Assembly (NCBI GenBank): GCA_947683425.1
Contig: CANTUQ010000101.1
Span: forward strand, 31,581,001-31,645,000
Direction of reading: 5' to 3'
Origin: Excoecaria cochinchinensis
Lineage: Eukaryota > Streptophyta > Magnoliopsida > Malpighiales > Euphorbiaceae
Length of the DNA stretch: 64,000 nucleotides
Shown here: piece by piece, positions 1 through 11,740 of the stretch
Layout of the letters: every line of letters begins with the position of its first letter
Numbering within the stretch: position 1 is the first letter of the stretch
The notes under the pieces: generated by a model
Database searches by the model: none
Told to the model about the DNA's origin: nothing
What the model saw: the letters and a program-made list of their open reading frames with translations, nothing else
Position numbers and translations under genes: made by a program

Positions 1-2010
1 GCACTTTTTTTAAATACAAATCCCATATTTACTTCTGCATTGCTGCTCATCGTCAACTAAAACCATTTCAGTGAATCATTTTCAGCTCATTTCCTTTCCA
101 AACCAACTAATGAAGAATGGATTATCACCTTCAAAAATCCGTCCTTCACTTAGTCCAAGGCACTTCTTATATTTCATCCAGATTGCTAGGTTATACTCCT
201 ATCGTAATTGCATCATTGACAGAATATGTTTGCGTATACAACAAAATGGAATGATCGTCAAGGATGCACATTTCAACAATAAGAAAGGGAATTTATAACA
301 ATTAAGAACCATAATATCATAATAGACAGAAGAAATTAATGTAATAATCATACAGAAGTACAAGTACCTTTGGTGCCAAAACAAGCATTGATTTGAGGGT
401 CAATTCACGGAGGAAAGCGGATGTGTCATTAAACCCAGTAGAGACATGTGGATAAACCTAGACACAATAATCCCAATTGACATGTATGAAACTCATATAG
501 AGTCATATTCACATAAAAGAAATAATGATGGGAGATACTGAAGTTGTCTACTTAGTAATTGCTTACTTGCTCATCAACGATTTGTGCTGATAATGACTCT
601 CCAAATTGATCAACATGCTGTAAGAGGCTTACTCGAATGGCACGGTCATTGGAGGCAAACAGCTTCACAATTGTAGGCAGCACCTATAAACAGAACAATG
701 AACTTATCCCCCATCAAAAGCAAGTGATATATCAATTATGAGAATATATATTCTTGAACCAAGAGAGATGACCTTGATACTAAATTCTTCAGTTGAAAGC
801 CAAGCACCCATTTTCAGCAATGCAGTCAAAGCCAGGGCAGCAGCAGAACCAAATTCAAGTGCAGAAGCTAATAGTGGAAGCAGCTGTAAAATCAAAAAGA
901 AAAAATAAGAAGAAGGAAAAACGTGCTGGAAATAATTCATACATACAATAGCAAAGGAATTTTCATACTTTTTTCAGCACAATTTGACGAGGGAGCTGCT
1001 CTGCTAAATTTGGGAGTTTGCGGAAGAAGGTATCCTTCTCAACACTGTCTTTTAAAGTAAGAATTTCCATGAAATGTATAGTGTCCACCAACTTATTTTG
1101 GAAGTATTCTGCCAAGAAATTAGTTACAAAATCATGAAACAGAGGAAAAAAAGAGCATGGATTTTAGGCTGCAGAAATAAAAGAAAACATGGAAAAAGAA
1201 CAAAAAGAAAAAAAGAAAGAAAGTCAAAACACTATACATTTCACGAGATTTCCATGAAATGTAGTGTCCACCAACTTATTTTGGAAGGGTTCTGCCAAGA
1301 AGTTAGTTGCAAACTTAAGAAACAAAGGAAAAGAAGAGCATGAATATTCAGCTGCAGAAATAAAGGAAACATGGAAAAGAAACACAGAAAGTAAAAACTC
1401 TAGAACAAATATATACATGTCTACTGAAAGTCAACTACTTCACAATTTAAATTAAAGTTTCAGTTCAATAAAATTCAATTATATGGTCATCGTAATGCAT
1501 CAGTTGAGAAATAAATAGTTTTTTCAATTTTCATCCTTTGTTGCTGAAATGGTCCTACAACCACTTAAAAGATGGTAGAACAATCTAAAGTTTACACAAT
1601 GACCAATGTCTCTAACAAGACATAGCCAGAACAGAACATTCAGCATTTATAGTGATTGTCAAAAACAAGAACTGTGATAGACTAACAAATGAAGAGAGAG
1701 GATGAATCTCCTACTAGCCCTTGTTAGGTATATGAGATTCCTACAAAGACAACACAAACTAAGAACTCACCACTATTTTCTATCAGTTTTGCTGTATTCA
1801 ACCTGCGTGATGGCATAGAACTCAGCAGTCGCTGGTAATCCTGAAGCAATGACTGTGTAACAAGACAATACAATGATGCTAATGGAAATAAGTCTTAGAA
1901 TGGAAATCCAAGCAAATTACAGAATTACTCTAAAATGAAAAAAAAAATAGACACAATGTAGTAATATTATAATTTTCTAAACAAAAATTAATATACTTCA
2001 AAATGGACAG

Positions 2011-2050
<40 letters not shown>

Positions 2051-5000
2051 AAAAAAAGAAGAGAGAAAAAGAAGAGAGTGAACTGATATTCAAAAACAGG
2101 CAGTAAGTACTCATAAACTAATCTCTAAATCGAAGGCAAACCTTTGGAATGGAACCAATGTTGCGCAGTTCTTCTGTTTTCCCCAACTTGGCACCAGAAA
2201 AGAGTTCATAAATAAGACAGCCTACAATTAAAAACCCAAACAGGGGGGAATATTAGATCCCACAAATCCACTAGGACAAGGCAGAAAAATGTATTAGTTT
2301 CAAACCTAATTGCACTTTAGCCAAAACAATTGTAAGATTCCTGGTGTTAAACCACAATGAACAGTAATATAAGAATGACAAAGAGAAAGGCAACAGCAAA
2401 ACGAGTTTCAAGTTGTGAAACAGAAAGATAGAAGCTGTTTGTTACCATTTGGTTATCTTTTTTCTTTTTTCTTCATTTTTTTTTAAATGTGTTTTACCCT
2501 TCCCTTTTAACTTCATTGTATGTTTGACAATAAGTAAGAAGTAGCATAAATAATAGAAATACAAGGTCATTTTCTGGAAAATTGCCAACTAGCATCATGC
2601 TGCAGTTACACAGATAAAGGTTGCACATACACAAAAATCTGAAAAAGTAGGGAAAATCTCCAGTGAAAACTCATTGCACCTATGCCATCTTTGCTTAAAA
2701 TATATGAGGGAGAGTCATTTCAGTTCATGGAACAATAGAAAATCCAATGCCAAGATAATAGCAACTGCATTTTTCTTAAAATTTAAGTATAATACTCAAG
2801 TAAACAAGTTAATCTAAAGTTACCACGAACCACATAGCCCCTTTATCGACAGAGAGAGAGAGAGAGAGTAGTAGGTATTTACCCAAACCCCAAGAATCAA
2901 CAGCCCAAGGTGGAGACTTTCTGATTGCAATCCAGTCAGACTTAACCAACTCCATGGGTTTGTATTGTGTTCCAATAAGCCATTCATATTGCTGATGGTT
3001 AATGGAGGAAAGAAAAAGAAAAAAAACATAATGAACATCAAGAGCAACAAAATCAATTCTAATAAATGCAGAGCCTGTATTGACCACATTTAAAAATAAT
3101 AATAAATAAAGCCATATAGAACATTAAAAAGTTGTATTTTAGCATTCACATCATAAAGTATGCTATACTTAAGGAGAAAAGCAATGTGACAACAAAAAAA
3201 TATATATATATACTGAACTCATATGTTTTACCAGCATTGGTCCAGTTGCATTTTCATTATTCCCATCAAATTCAGATAGAACGTCAAAAGCATGCAGCTT
3301 CCAGTCTAGAGTTGGAGTGACAACTACACTGGCCAAGCAAACATTACCATGAACCTGTGACAAAAGCCAGCAAGACAGTGATGAAGAAAAACAAAAGAAG
3401 AAAAAAACAAAAGGAAACAAAGATGTTAAGTCATTATCCAAATCTAATCACTGGGGGTGTTGATAAGACTTACAAGCTTACAATCATTATTCAAAAAGCT
3501 CACAGCTTTAGCTATCTGATGCAGCCCCCAAGCATAATACTCATCCCTAAGAAATTATTAATTGAAACAGGTTAAAAAAAAAAAAAATCACAAACCCCAT
3601 AAATTCATAGATACTTGATCGAGACAGATGACTCTAAATATAATTAAAAATGGAAAACAATTCAAACTTACCTCAGTTAGTTAGAATGTTCAGGCTTATG
3701 TCTAAATTAATTTAAGAGTGTGATTGATCTTTTCAAAATGACATATACAGACGTCAAATCATTGCAAAATCACGACAGAAGAATCTAAGCAAGTTAATAT
3801 GCAAACAATTTGTTTAAATCAAGTCAAACAACAACATGCCAGAATCATGCCAAAGCTCTAGCTCTGAGAGTGAGTGTCATATGCCTAACTAAGGGAACAG
3901 TGTAACTGGGAAAGCCAAAGATATTAACCTGTGGATTAACAGAATGTATAGTTATTCGTACTTAAAATAAGGGGAATGCAAAATCTAGAATCATATGAAG
4001 AAAGAAAAAAGCATCAAAAGTTACATGAACAAGACTTCACAGGATTAGCTAGACTATACCGTTGCGTGCCTTCTAAACCTAGCTCCTTGATCTTCTCAGA
4101 TAATGGCATAACAGGCTCTGTCACCATATATATAGTAATCTTTGAGGTAGAACCGTCAAAATTTTCAACCTCAGTACTGTGTAAAAATGATAAAATATTT
4201 GGATGCCTGACCTGAAAGAAGCAAGAGCAGCTTTTTATCATATTGCACCTTATTCCTGAAGTACAAATATTGGACATGCCTAAAGCTAGCACACCCAATG
4301 GGTACATTACTCATCAACAAAAATTACAAGGGTAGGTTCAATCCCTGGCATCTCCTTTCCTTATAAAAATTTCCAATCTTTAACTTGAAGTAATCCAAGA
4401 AAACTAGTACCATCTTTCAGATCTCCTTCCCCTTTTCTTAAAATTAAACCTAACGAGCACAACTAGAATGAATAAAAACTGATTTCTCTAAGATATGCTA
4501 ATTACAAAAAATCATATTTAAAATATTAAGACCGGTAAAAACTTTCAATTGGTAGAATTTCCTAATTGAAAGTTTAAAATAGTTTCAGCCAAATGTAATC
4601 AGACCCCCACTAATAACAAGGCTGAAGCACCAACAGACAAAAATGTTTACTGACAAAGAATAAAATCCAATTTCTACCAAAAACCATGAAAGCTTACAGT
4701 ACGAAGACGCTTGACACCATTACGCCCAGCTGCCAGATGTCCATCCTGAGCATTACTACCAGAAAGCGAAAATATTGAGACTGGAGATCCATCATCCTGA
4801 AAGATAAACCAGTAAGCAGACATGCTTCAACTTTGACAAAAAGAACGGGAAGAGAAAAAACCTACAGGTTCACTTTCAAAGTTTATTAATCAAACTGTTT
4901 AGCATCTTCAAAAAAATAAATCCTCTTAATGCATAAATGGCAGGCCACAGCGAAAAGGACACACTCAATCACAGTCACAGACCAAGTGATCTCCGGGTAG

Positions 5001-5593
5001 AGAAACAGTAAGATAGTAGCTGCAATCCCAAATCCTTCAGTTTTCCCAATACAAAAAATAAACTCCACAAACTTAAGTTAAAAGGCAACAATCATGAAAG
5101 AGAAGCAAACTTCTCTAAAGCATTTATTAAGGAAAAAGAAGAAAAAAGATTCAAAGCTCGTTTGTTGTGTACTTTGGAAATTAAAAAACCTTCACTGAAT
5201 AAAATCATGCTTAAACTCATCAATACGCGATCAGGCAACCAATCCAAAATGCAAATCCGTAAAAGGAACTGCATTCTACTAGCTTCACTTAAGTCTCGTT
5301 GGCATATGTGATCCAAATCAAACTGGCTTTACGTAAGGAAAAAAAAAACCAAGTATAACCGGAATTATAAGAAGCAGAACAAGATAAAACAATCTCAGAA
5401 TTCAATCATAACCAATTGGAACCAATCAGAAGAACATGTGGAGAAGGAATAAGAGAATAGTACGCACCTTGGAGGTGCCACGATGGTGAGTCCAGGAGCC
5501 CCAAGCAGAAGGGTAAGGATCGCCGATGTTGTAAGGGAGATCTTTGAGTCCTGCACCAGATCCACCCACCACTCCCTTCAAAAATTTCAGCAT
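1..5593 (-). CDS. CTEXP: SCY1-like pseudokinase with ARM/HEAT repeats (CTEXP/SCYL1 type), 3' part outside the window
   Basis: Twelve coding exons are visible on the minus strand: 5468-5593, 4698-4796, 4060-4211, 3474-3546, 3232-3354, 2883-2991, 2142-2221, 1771-1852, 969-1108, 773-883, 567-683 and 368-457. They join in frame to about 434 residues, roughly the first half of the usual ~800; 1-367 looks like intron. The start MLKFLKGVVGG is typical of the family. The kinase-like domain has HGN (residues 152-154) where active kinases have HRD, and HAFD (171-174) where they have DFG, so it is probably inactive. Helical repeats begin after about residue 270 (LLPLLASALEFGSAAALALTALLK). Family knowledge: SCYL1/Cex1p-like proteins act in the cytoplasm in tRNA export and Golgi traffic; the Arabidopsis member is CTEXP (At2g40730). 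Its neighbour here, a WRKY55-like gene, is also the Arabidopsis neighbour. The family call is firm; the symbol is by similarity. Confidence 0.9.
1063..1400. repeat. Imperfect tandem duplication (~185-bp unit) covering an exon border of the SCY1-like gene
   Basis: The stretch from about 1063 to 1210 recurs at about 1249 to 1393, offset by 182-185 bases with small indels. The left copy holds the first ~45 bases of the real exon 969-1108, its acceptor and upstream intron. The right copy lies inside the intron and carries a decoy exon start (acceptor near 1295) with a two-base loss that shifts its frame. Confidence 0.85.
2014..2048. repeat. (TA)n microsatellite
   Basis: About 17 uninterrupted TA units in an intron of the SCY1-like gene. 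Confidence 0.95.
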
Positions 5594-6611
5594 CTTCTTC
5601 TTCTTGTTTCTATCCTAATAATCAAAGAGGAAATTTCCTGCAATCAGGAATTGGTGATCTGCGAAAATTGGAGTAGATGCGATTCGATCTTACACAGAAA
5701 CTGAAAGAAAGTAGGGGAGCAAAATTGAAAAATTTGCGAAGGCATCGAACAGGGAGTGTTTGGAATTTGGTTCAATGCTATGCACGTCCGGGTTGGAATA
5801 TCAGACTCTCATTTTATTTTTGTCTCTAGCCAGCCCAACTTTTTTGGGCCCTTTCTCTCTGAAAACAAAAGAACTTATTTAACTTCGGTCCATAACTTTT
5901 TTATTATACATTATAAACAATACTTACTATTCTTTGACATCAACAAATACATATTAGCAATGGTTTCCTCTTAACGTTAAGGATTTCGAATTTATTTAAA
6001 TGATATCATGATATCAATCATTACACGAATGTGTGCCATTAGAAGAATCGGCTTTAATTATAGATTCAACAGTATTTGACTCTAAATTAATCGATTTCGT
6101 AAATTTAAAAAAATCATACCGCATACAGAAGAGTCATAAATAAAAAAAAAATTATATATTAATATGTGCTACGAAAATCAGCATCGAAATTTCATCTAAA
6201 TATTATGCATTGATTTGGTAGTAGAGATAAAGAGGGGATTTTACTTGGTTGAGTTGTTTTTATACCCTTATTTATTATTCAAGTTAATAAAATATTAGTA
6301 TCTATAAAAAGATAACTAATGAAAGCATCACAAAAAATAATATGGGATTATATAATTTGAATTCAAGTTTCAGTCCTTTTATCTAGTGATGATAATTATA
6401 TTTAGAGAGATAGAAAGAATTAGTTGGATTTATTTTTACCATATTATTACATGCATGTCTATCTTTTATATTTTTCAAAGTACGTCTAAGAAATCTTACC
6501 TAAAAAACTAGAAAACAAAGTCTAAGGAGTTCATCTTGAATTTCTCTTACTAATTGATTATTAATTTGATCATGAATGAATAGATTGATGAATATAATAT
6601 ATGTAGGTACG

Positions 6612-6617
6612 TTGACT
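6612..6617 (+). promoter_or_regulatory. W-box core (TTGACT)
   Basis: TTGACT matches the WRKY-binding consensus TTGAC(C/T). It lies about 2.4 kb upstream of the WRKY55-like start. A six-base match is common by chance, so a regulatory role is only a possibility. Confidence 0.3.
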
Positions 6618-8026
6618 TCATGTTTCATCCAGTAGCTTAGTACATTTTACCGGGAATAGGATTTGTTGATGGGCTCGCTTTCCTTCAAACAAATTATTGA
6701 GTACTACTTAATTCCGGATCACCTTTATTTGGGTAGTTACCTAGGTCACCAATTGTCTAAGTTAGACGCTTAATTAATTGGCAGTTAATGCACGACTACG
6801 ATGACATTATATATACCTTACAAAAACAATATTGATAACATCTCGGCTATTAAGTTTCCAAATCACCTGAAAACATCCAGTAAATTCTCAATATGTTAAA
6901 AGAGACATTAAAATATAAAGAGTTTAATTGAGAAATCGTTATCTTTTATATAGTTTTGTTATCGATGACTAGAGCCATAAAAGTCTAATAAAAGTTATAA
7001 CGATCATGTTTATTAATGGTTATACTGTTAAGTAGCCGATGACCTTAGTTTAGAAAAGTAGCGGTTGAATATACTTGGTTCATCAATTATATACATAATT
7101 AAGGAAAAGTGTACATGATACATAGAACACAAATTTTCCAACCTTAAAAAAGGGTTAAACAAACAATAAGTGTTAGTTAATTTGGAACTCATGCATGTAT
7201 ACAAATATGTTTGACACATAAGCTTATTAGTTTGGTGGCTGCCCAATTTAAATGTGCATTCTCCACCGGTTAAAGACCGCTACAACCACAAGAAGACAAA
7301 AAGAGAAGAAAGAAAAATTATTGGTGACTTTCATATGTGAAACTATATATTATATATCATGTATACATATATATACAAGGCTTGCTTCCGTCTTCCTTCC
7401 CAATTTGCATCATATATATATATAATCCTAAATTTTATATATGTAATTCGAAACCTTATGCGCTCTAAAATAAAAACTAACACCTACACATAAAAAAGGA
7501 AATTAAATAGTTTATTATTATTCGCTGAAATCCACTCTCACAAATTCTAATAGTTCTTTGTATGTAAATCCAAATAAGTTTTCTATTTCACTTCTCTTAG
7601 TTCTAATTCTTGTATGTTCATATTTTTATTTTGTGTTTTTTTGTATATTTTTTTTGTTCCATAATAATTTTCAAATTAGTGTATGTTTTTTGATTTGTTA
7701 TTGTATTTCAATAATCGACATTTAAAATTGTTAATTAGTCTCATATTTGCCTCGTGTGCGAGAATCTTATTTGTATTTTTTATTCAAGATTTATATTTAT
7801 TCTATCTGATTAACCTTTGTAACCAACTAGAAAAAGACTGAGCCAATGATCACGGAGTACATGTAGGAAAATTTTGGAGTCTTATTCACCAACTTGATCA
7901 ATAAATTCATTCAAAAAGCAAAGTTGATAAATTAATAATTAAGTAATTTTGTAGGCAATTAATATATGTATGATCTTATCAAACATCTACCTTTGCACAC
8001 GCATGCATGGGACCCCCCCTGGAACC

Positions 8027-8032
8027 TTGACC
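8027..8032 (+). promoter_or_regulatory. W-box core (TTGACC)
   Basis: TTGACC lies about 940 bases upstream of the WRKY55-like start. Group III WRKY genes are often regulated by WRKY factors themselves, which makes auto- or cross-regulation plausible. The site is short and untested. Confidence 0.35.
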
Positions 8033-8970
8033 TGCTTTTTTGGGTACTGGTTTAATTTCTAGGAAAGCAGGACCAAATTGCCATAAACCCCACCCTCCGA
8101 CACACATATACCTTAATTTTCCTCCATAAACCAATTTATTGCTCTATCATACTTTACTTTGCAGCCTATTATTGTCGGATTATGAAAAAAAAAAACATAG
8201 CTGTATATATATATATACTCGTTATTATTTCTCCACACTAAAAAAAAAAAAGATGAAAACTAATAAGAACAATATTTATGTTAGCAACGACAAATAAAAC
8301 ACGACAGTAAACTAAATAGTAATGACGGACTCGAAGGGAAAGCATTTTGCAACAAAACAGCAAAAACTAAGTCATGGTTCTAAATCTGCATGCTAATCTT
8401 TTGGCACGAATATGATTTCCTTTTTTTTTTTTTTAACTAATAGTAATAGGCTAATAGCTTATTAGAAAGTGAAATTAATGTATCTAGTGATATTGCAAAC
8501 TAGCAAGTGTTTTTTAATCATATAAACAAATAGTTAATCCTTAACCATACACAATTAATTAATTATAATTTTACATATAAATATTGTAGCCCGCCGTAAG
8601 TAGATTATAATATTTTTTTTTTTTTTGAGAATAATTGATGAGGGCAATTATTCAAGAAAGCCTAGAAGATGAGGAAATTGTATTGGTAAACAGTCATAGC
8701 TTCAAACCAAAGAAAGTTCTTGGGAGGTCCAAATAGAAAGTGGTATTGATAGGGCATATATTGGTCTTCCTCTAGACTCCAACCAAGAAGACTAGACTTA
8801 GTCGTATTTTATTTTCCACCTTCTTCTTCTTTTTCTCATTTTTTTTTTTACCGTGTAAAAGAAACATAAATACTTTGAATTTATCACACATATATATACA
8901 GATAACTAAATTTCATCTTACAAATATTATGTTTAAAATCCCAGAAATAAGAATTATTTATATATCAGAC

Positions 8971-10673
8971 ATGGATGATTTCATTTCTTTAATGCTTCAC
9001 GGGATCAAAATGGCCAAAGAGATTGAACCCAGTTTACAGAATCTAGGCAGCAGCAATGGGCAGCAAGAAATGGCTTCTAAGTTAGATGAAACGATTAGGG
9101 TTTTTATTAGTGCTAGAGAAAGGTTAAGTAATGCCATTGGAAACCCTAGTTTGCACTCTCAAATGTTGTACCAGCAGCAACAACAACCTGCGATTGATCT
9201 GAATTTCCAGGAATTTTTAATGAGGAGTAGTTTGTTTCAGACAGAGTTTATGGCTGCTGAAAGAAAGCCATCGTTGTCAAGTGGTGGCATAGATACGGCT
9301 ATGGAGTTGGGTTCAGGCAGTAGTGGAGATGTTCACGTTATGGCTTCTTCTTCTTCTTCGTCTCAAAGACCTCGAAGAAGGTATGAAACTTCAATGCCTC
9401 TTTGTTCTATTTTATTTTTGTTTAAATTCTTAATTACTATATGAAATGGATGTGTCTGAAAAAGCAAAAGGCCATCAACTTTTCGTAAGTGCATGTTAAT
9501 TTACACTTTTTATTTTATATTTCTATTTGTTTATTTAAATTTCATATCAATTAATAGTGTTTGATATTTAATTACGTGTTATAAATGAACGTAGGAAGGA
9601 CGATGCAGAGAAGCGGACGAAGAGGGTACCAGCTCCAAGAATGGGAAATACTGAAATCCCACCTGAGGATGGGTATACTTGGAGGAAATATGGCCAGAAA
9701 GAAATATTGGGCTCAAAGTTTCCCAGGTACGTAATTAAGAAATTAATTAATTCATAGATTAGGTTAAAAGATTAATTGATGAATAAAAACATAAATATTA
9801 ATATATTATTTTTTTGGAAAATATTTGAATTGTAACTATTCACGCCACATTCAAAGCTGCGAGGCCAAATATTCTGGAAGATGTTGAAGGTCAGTGATGT
9901 TGGATGCCAATGTTTACTAGTCTTCCTAAATTTTTATTAATTAGACAAGATTTTGACTTAGCTTTTGGCAACCAAAACTGAGATTTCAGTCATTGACTCA
10001 CTCATTAAAATATTTACCAAGTAAACGCCCTAACCAAATCCTTCATGTCTCATGGACTTAGTTTCTGCGAATCTATCTTTCAAATATTAAAATTAATAAA
10101 AAACGTACAGCTTTACTTTTATAATAAAGTGTCCGGATCGAATTGAATATATAATACCAGTATATATATATGGGCTGATACGGCTCAAACTTGATAATTC
10201 CTGTAATAATAATAATAATAATAATAAAGTTATATAGTAATTGAGAAAATGTAGCTAACGTTGGTGTGATTTTCAGGGGATATTTCAGATGTACCCACCA
10301 AAAAATGTACCAGTGTCCAGCAAAAAAACAGGTTCAAAGACTAGATAATGATCCTTACACGTTTGAAGTTACATACAGAGGGGATCACACGTGCCACATG
10401 TCTGCTACAGCACCATCAGCTCCTCCTCCGCCACCGCCACCAGAATTTGCACAAACTCTGGCCCCTCCACCCTGGCTGGAATTTAGTCTAGGTGGCAGCA
10501 GCAGTGGCGGCGGAGCGGGTCCCTCCACTGCCGAGTACCCAGTGGCGAATATGGCAGATGTGATGTTTAATTCAGGGAGTAGTAGTAGCAATAGCATGGA
10601 ATTGATCTTCACTTCCATGGAAGACCATAAATGGGATTCTTCAGCGTCTGGGGATCATAACAAAAATAATTGA
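8971..10673 (+). CDS. WRKY55: Group III WRKY transcription factor, WRKY55-like
   Basis: Three exons, 8971-9380, 9595-9726 and 10277-10673, encode 312 aa. The WRKY domain has WRKYGQK at residues 166-172 and a zinc finger C186-X7-C194-X23-H218-X1-C220, the C2HC pattern that defines group III. A basic stretch (RPRRRKDD, residues 133-140) just before it could be a nuclear signal. The intron after PR (181) in the domain is at the position conserved among WRKY genes. The tail has a proline run and Ser/Gly-rich segments. I start at MDDF (8971); an in-frame ATG at 8929 would add 14 residues, but MDDF resembles other group III starts. Group III WRKYs bind W-boxes in the nucleus and act in salicylate, senescence and defence control. 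The WRKY55 assignment rests on position beside the SCY1-like gene and near a WRKY54/70-like gene, as in Arabidopsis. Confidence 0.9.
10206..10226. repeat. (TAA)n microsatellite
   Basis: About seven AAT/TAA units in the last intron of the WRKY55-like gene, some 50 bases before the exon 3 acceptor. Confidence 0.9.
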
Positions 10674-11740
10674 TCATTAACCTGGCTACAACTCTAACAC
10701 TTAGTAATTATATATGTCTATCTTTAATTAAATCACTACCTAGACTTGTGATTTTTGTCAAATTTATTAATTGTTTTGATTCTCACTTAATTTGAAATAT
10801 ATTCATTCATTTGGCCACTTATTATTTGAATGTTTTTCGTTTGTTTTTTAAGGAAATTTTGTAGCAATAACAAGTTCTTGTCTTTACAAATTGTGTAAGA
10901 ATACTACTCTCTCTTTGATATATATATATATAATGAAATTAAGAGTCTTATTCACTAGCATGAGGGCAAATTCTAACAATATATACTGATTCTAATGTAT
11001 TGAAATATTTTAAATTCGAGTTCTTCTCCTCCTTCCTCTCTATGAGGAGGAAAAAAAAAACATGATTCACTACAAGAGAATGATATACTTATATAGAGTT
11101 AATTCATATATTATGTATTAATTGAGGATAAATTATCATATAATAATTAGTTTAATTACATATATAATAATTCAATAATTTTATTATGAAATTGATCCAA
11201 AAGAACCTAATCTAAAGGGAAAAAAAAATCCTTTGGCTCGAATTCAAGAGAAATGGTTCACTATTTTCTTTTTTATTTTTTCAAATAGAAATTCAATTAA
11301 TTCATTATTTTAAGATAGTTATTTAAGAAATGAGTTTTCATTGTTAAACAACAATCAATTCTTCACTTGAAAAATATCATCAAATTACCTATACAAAATA
11401 AATAATTAATTTTTCTTCCTTTTGAGTTTGACATAAAAAAAATAAAATTTTTTAATTTCATATAATATAATTCAGACTCAAGGTTTGACAAAAATTCTTA
11501 TCAAAACATTATATTAATTTCTCTAATTATTTAACTGAAAATAATTAATCCCTTTTATGGGCTATTTACTTGGATTCCTTGAAGGCCCAACTCCAATGAG
11601 TGTTAGGAGAAAGCCCAAGTATGAACCTGTTATCAACCACACCGTAATATTTCCCCAAATTTCCTCGGCAACCAAACACTCCGTCTAAAGCGTTTTTCTT
11701 TATTCATTGCATATATTTGATACTGGATTAGGAAATCGAG
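10674..11740. other. Intergenic region between the WRKY55-like and VHA-e genes
   Basis: About 1.07 kb of AT-rich sequence holding the WRKY55-like 3' UTR and the VHA-e promoter. I see no coding exon or clear repeat. Confidence 0.65.

Larger units (their letters stand above)
5594..8970. other. Intergenic region between the divergent SCY1-like and WRKY55-like genes
   Basis: This 3.4-kb AT-rich stretch holds the two promoters and no gene that I recognise. The open frames inside are short and lack conserved motifs. A pyrimidine-rich patch at about 8815-8840 and TA-rich sequence near 8889 precede the WRKY55-like start. W-box cores lie at 6612 and 8027. I see no structured repeat apart from homopolymer runs. 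Confidence 0.7.

Noticed and set aside
8875..8970. Upstream extension of the WRKY55-like protein
   Set aside because: The frame is open but starts at TTG, not ATG, and the residues look like translated UTR. The in-frame ATG at 8929 is possible but less typical than MDDF.
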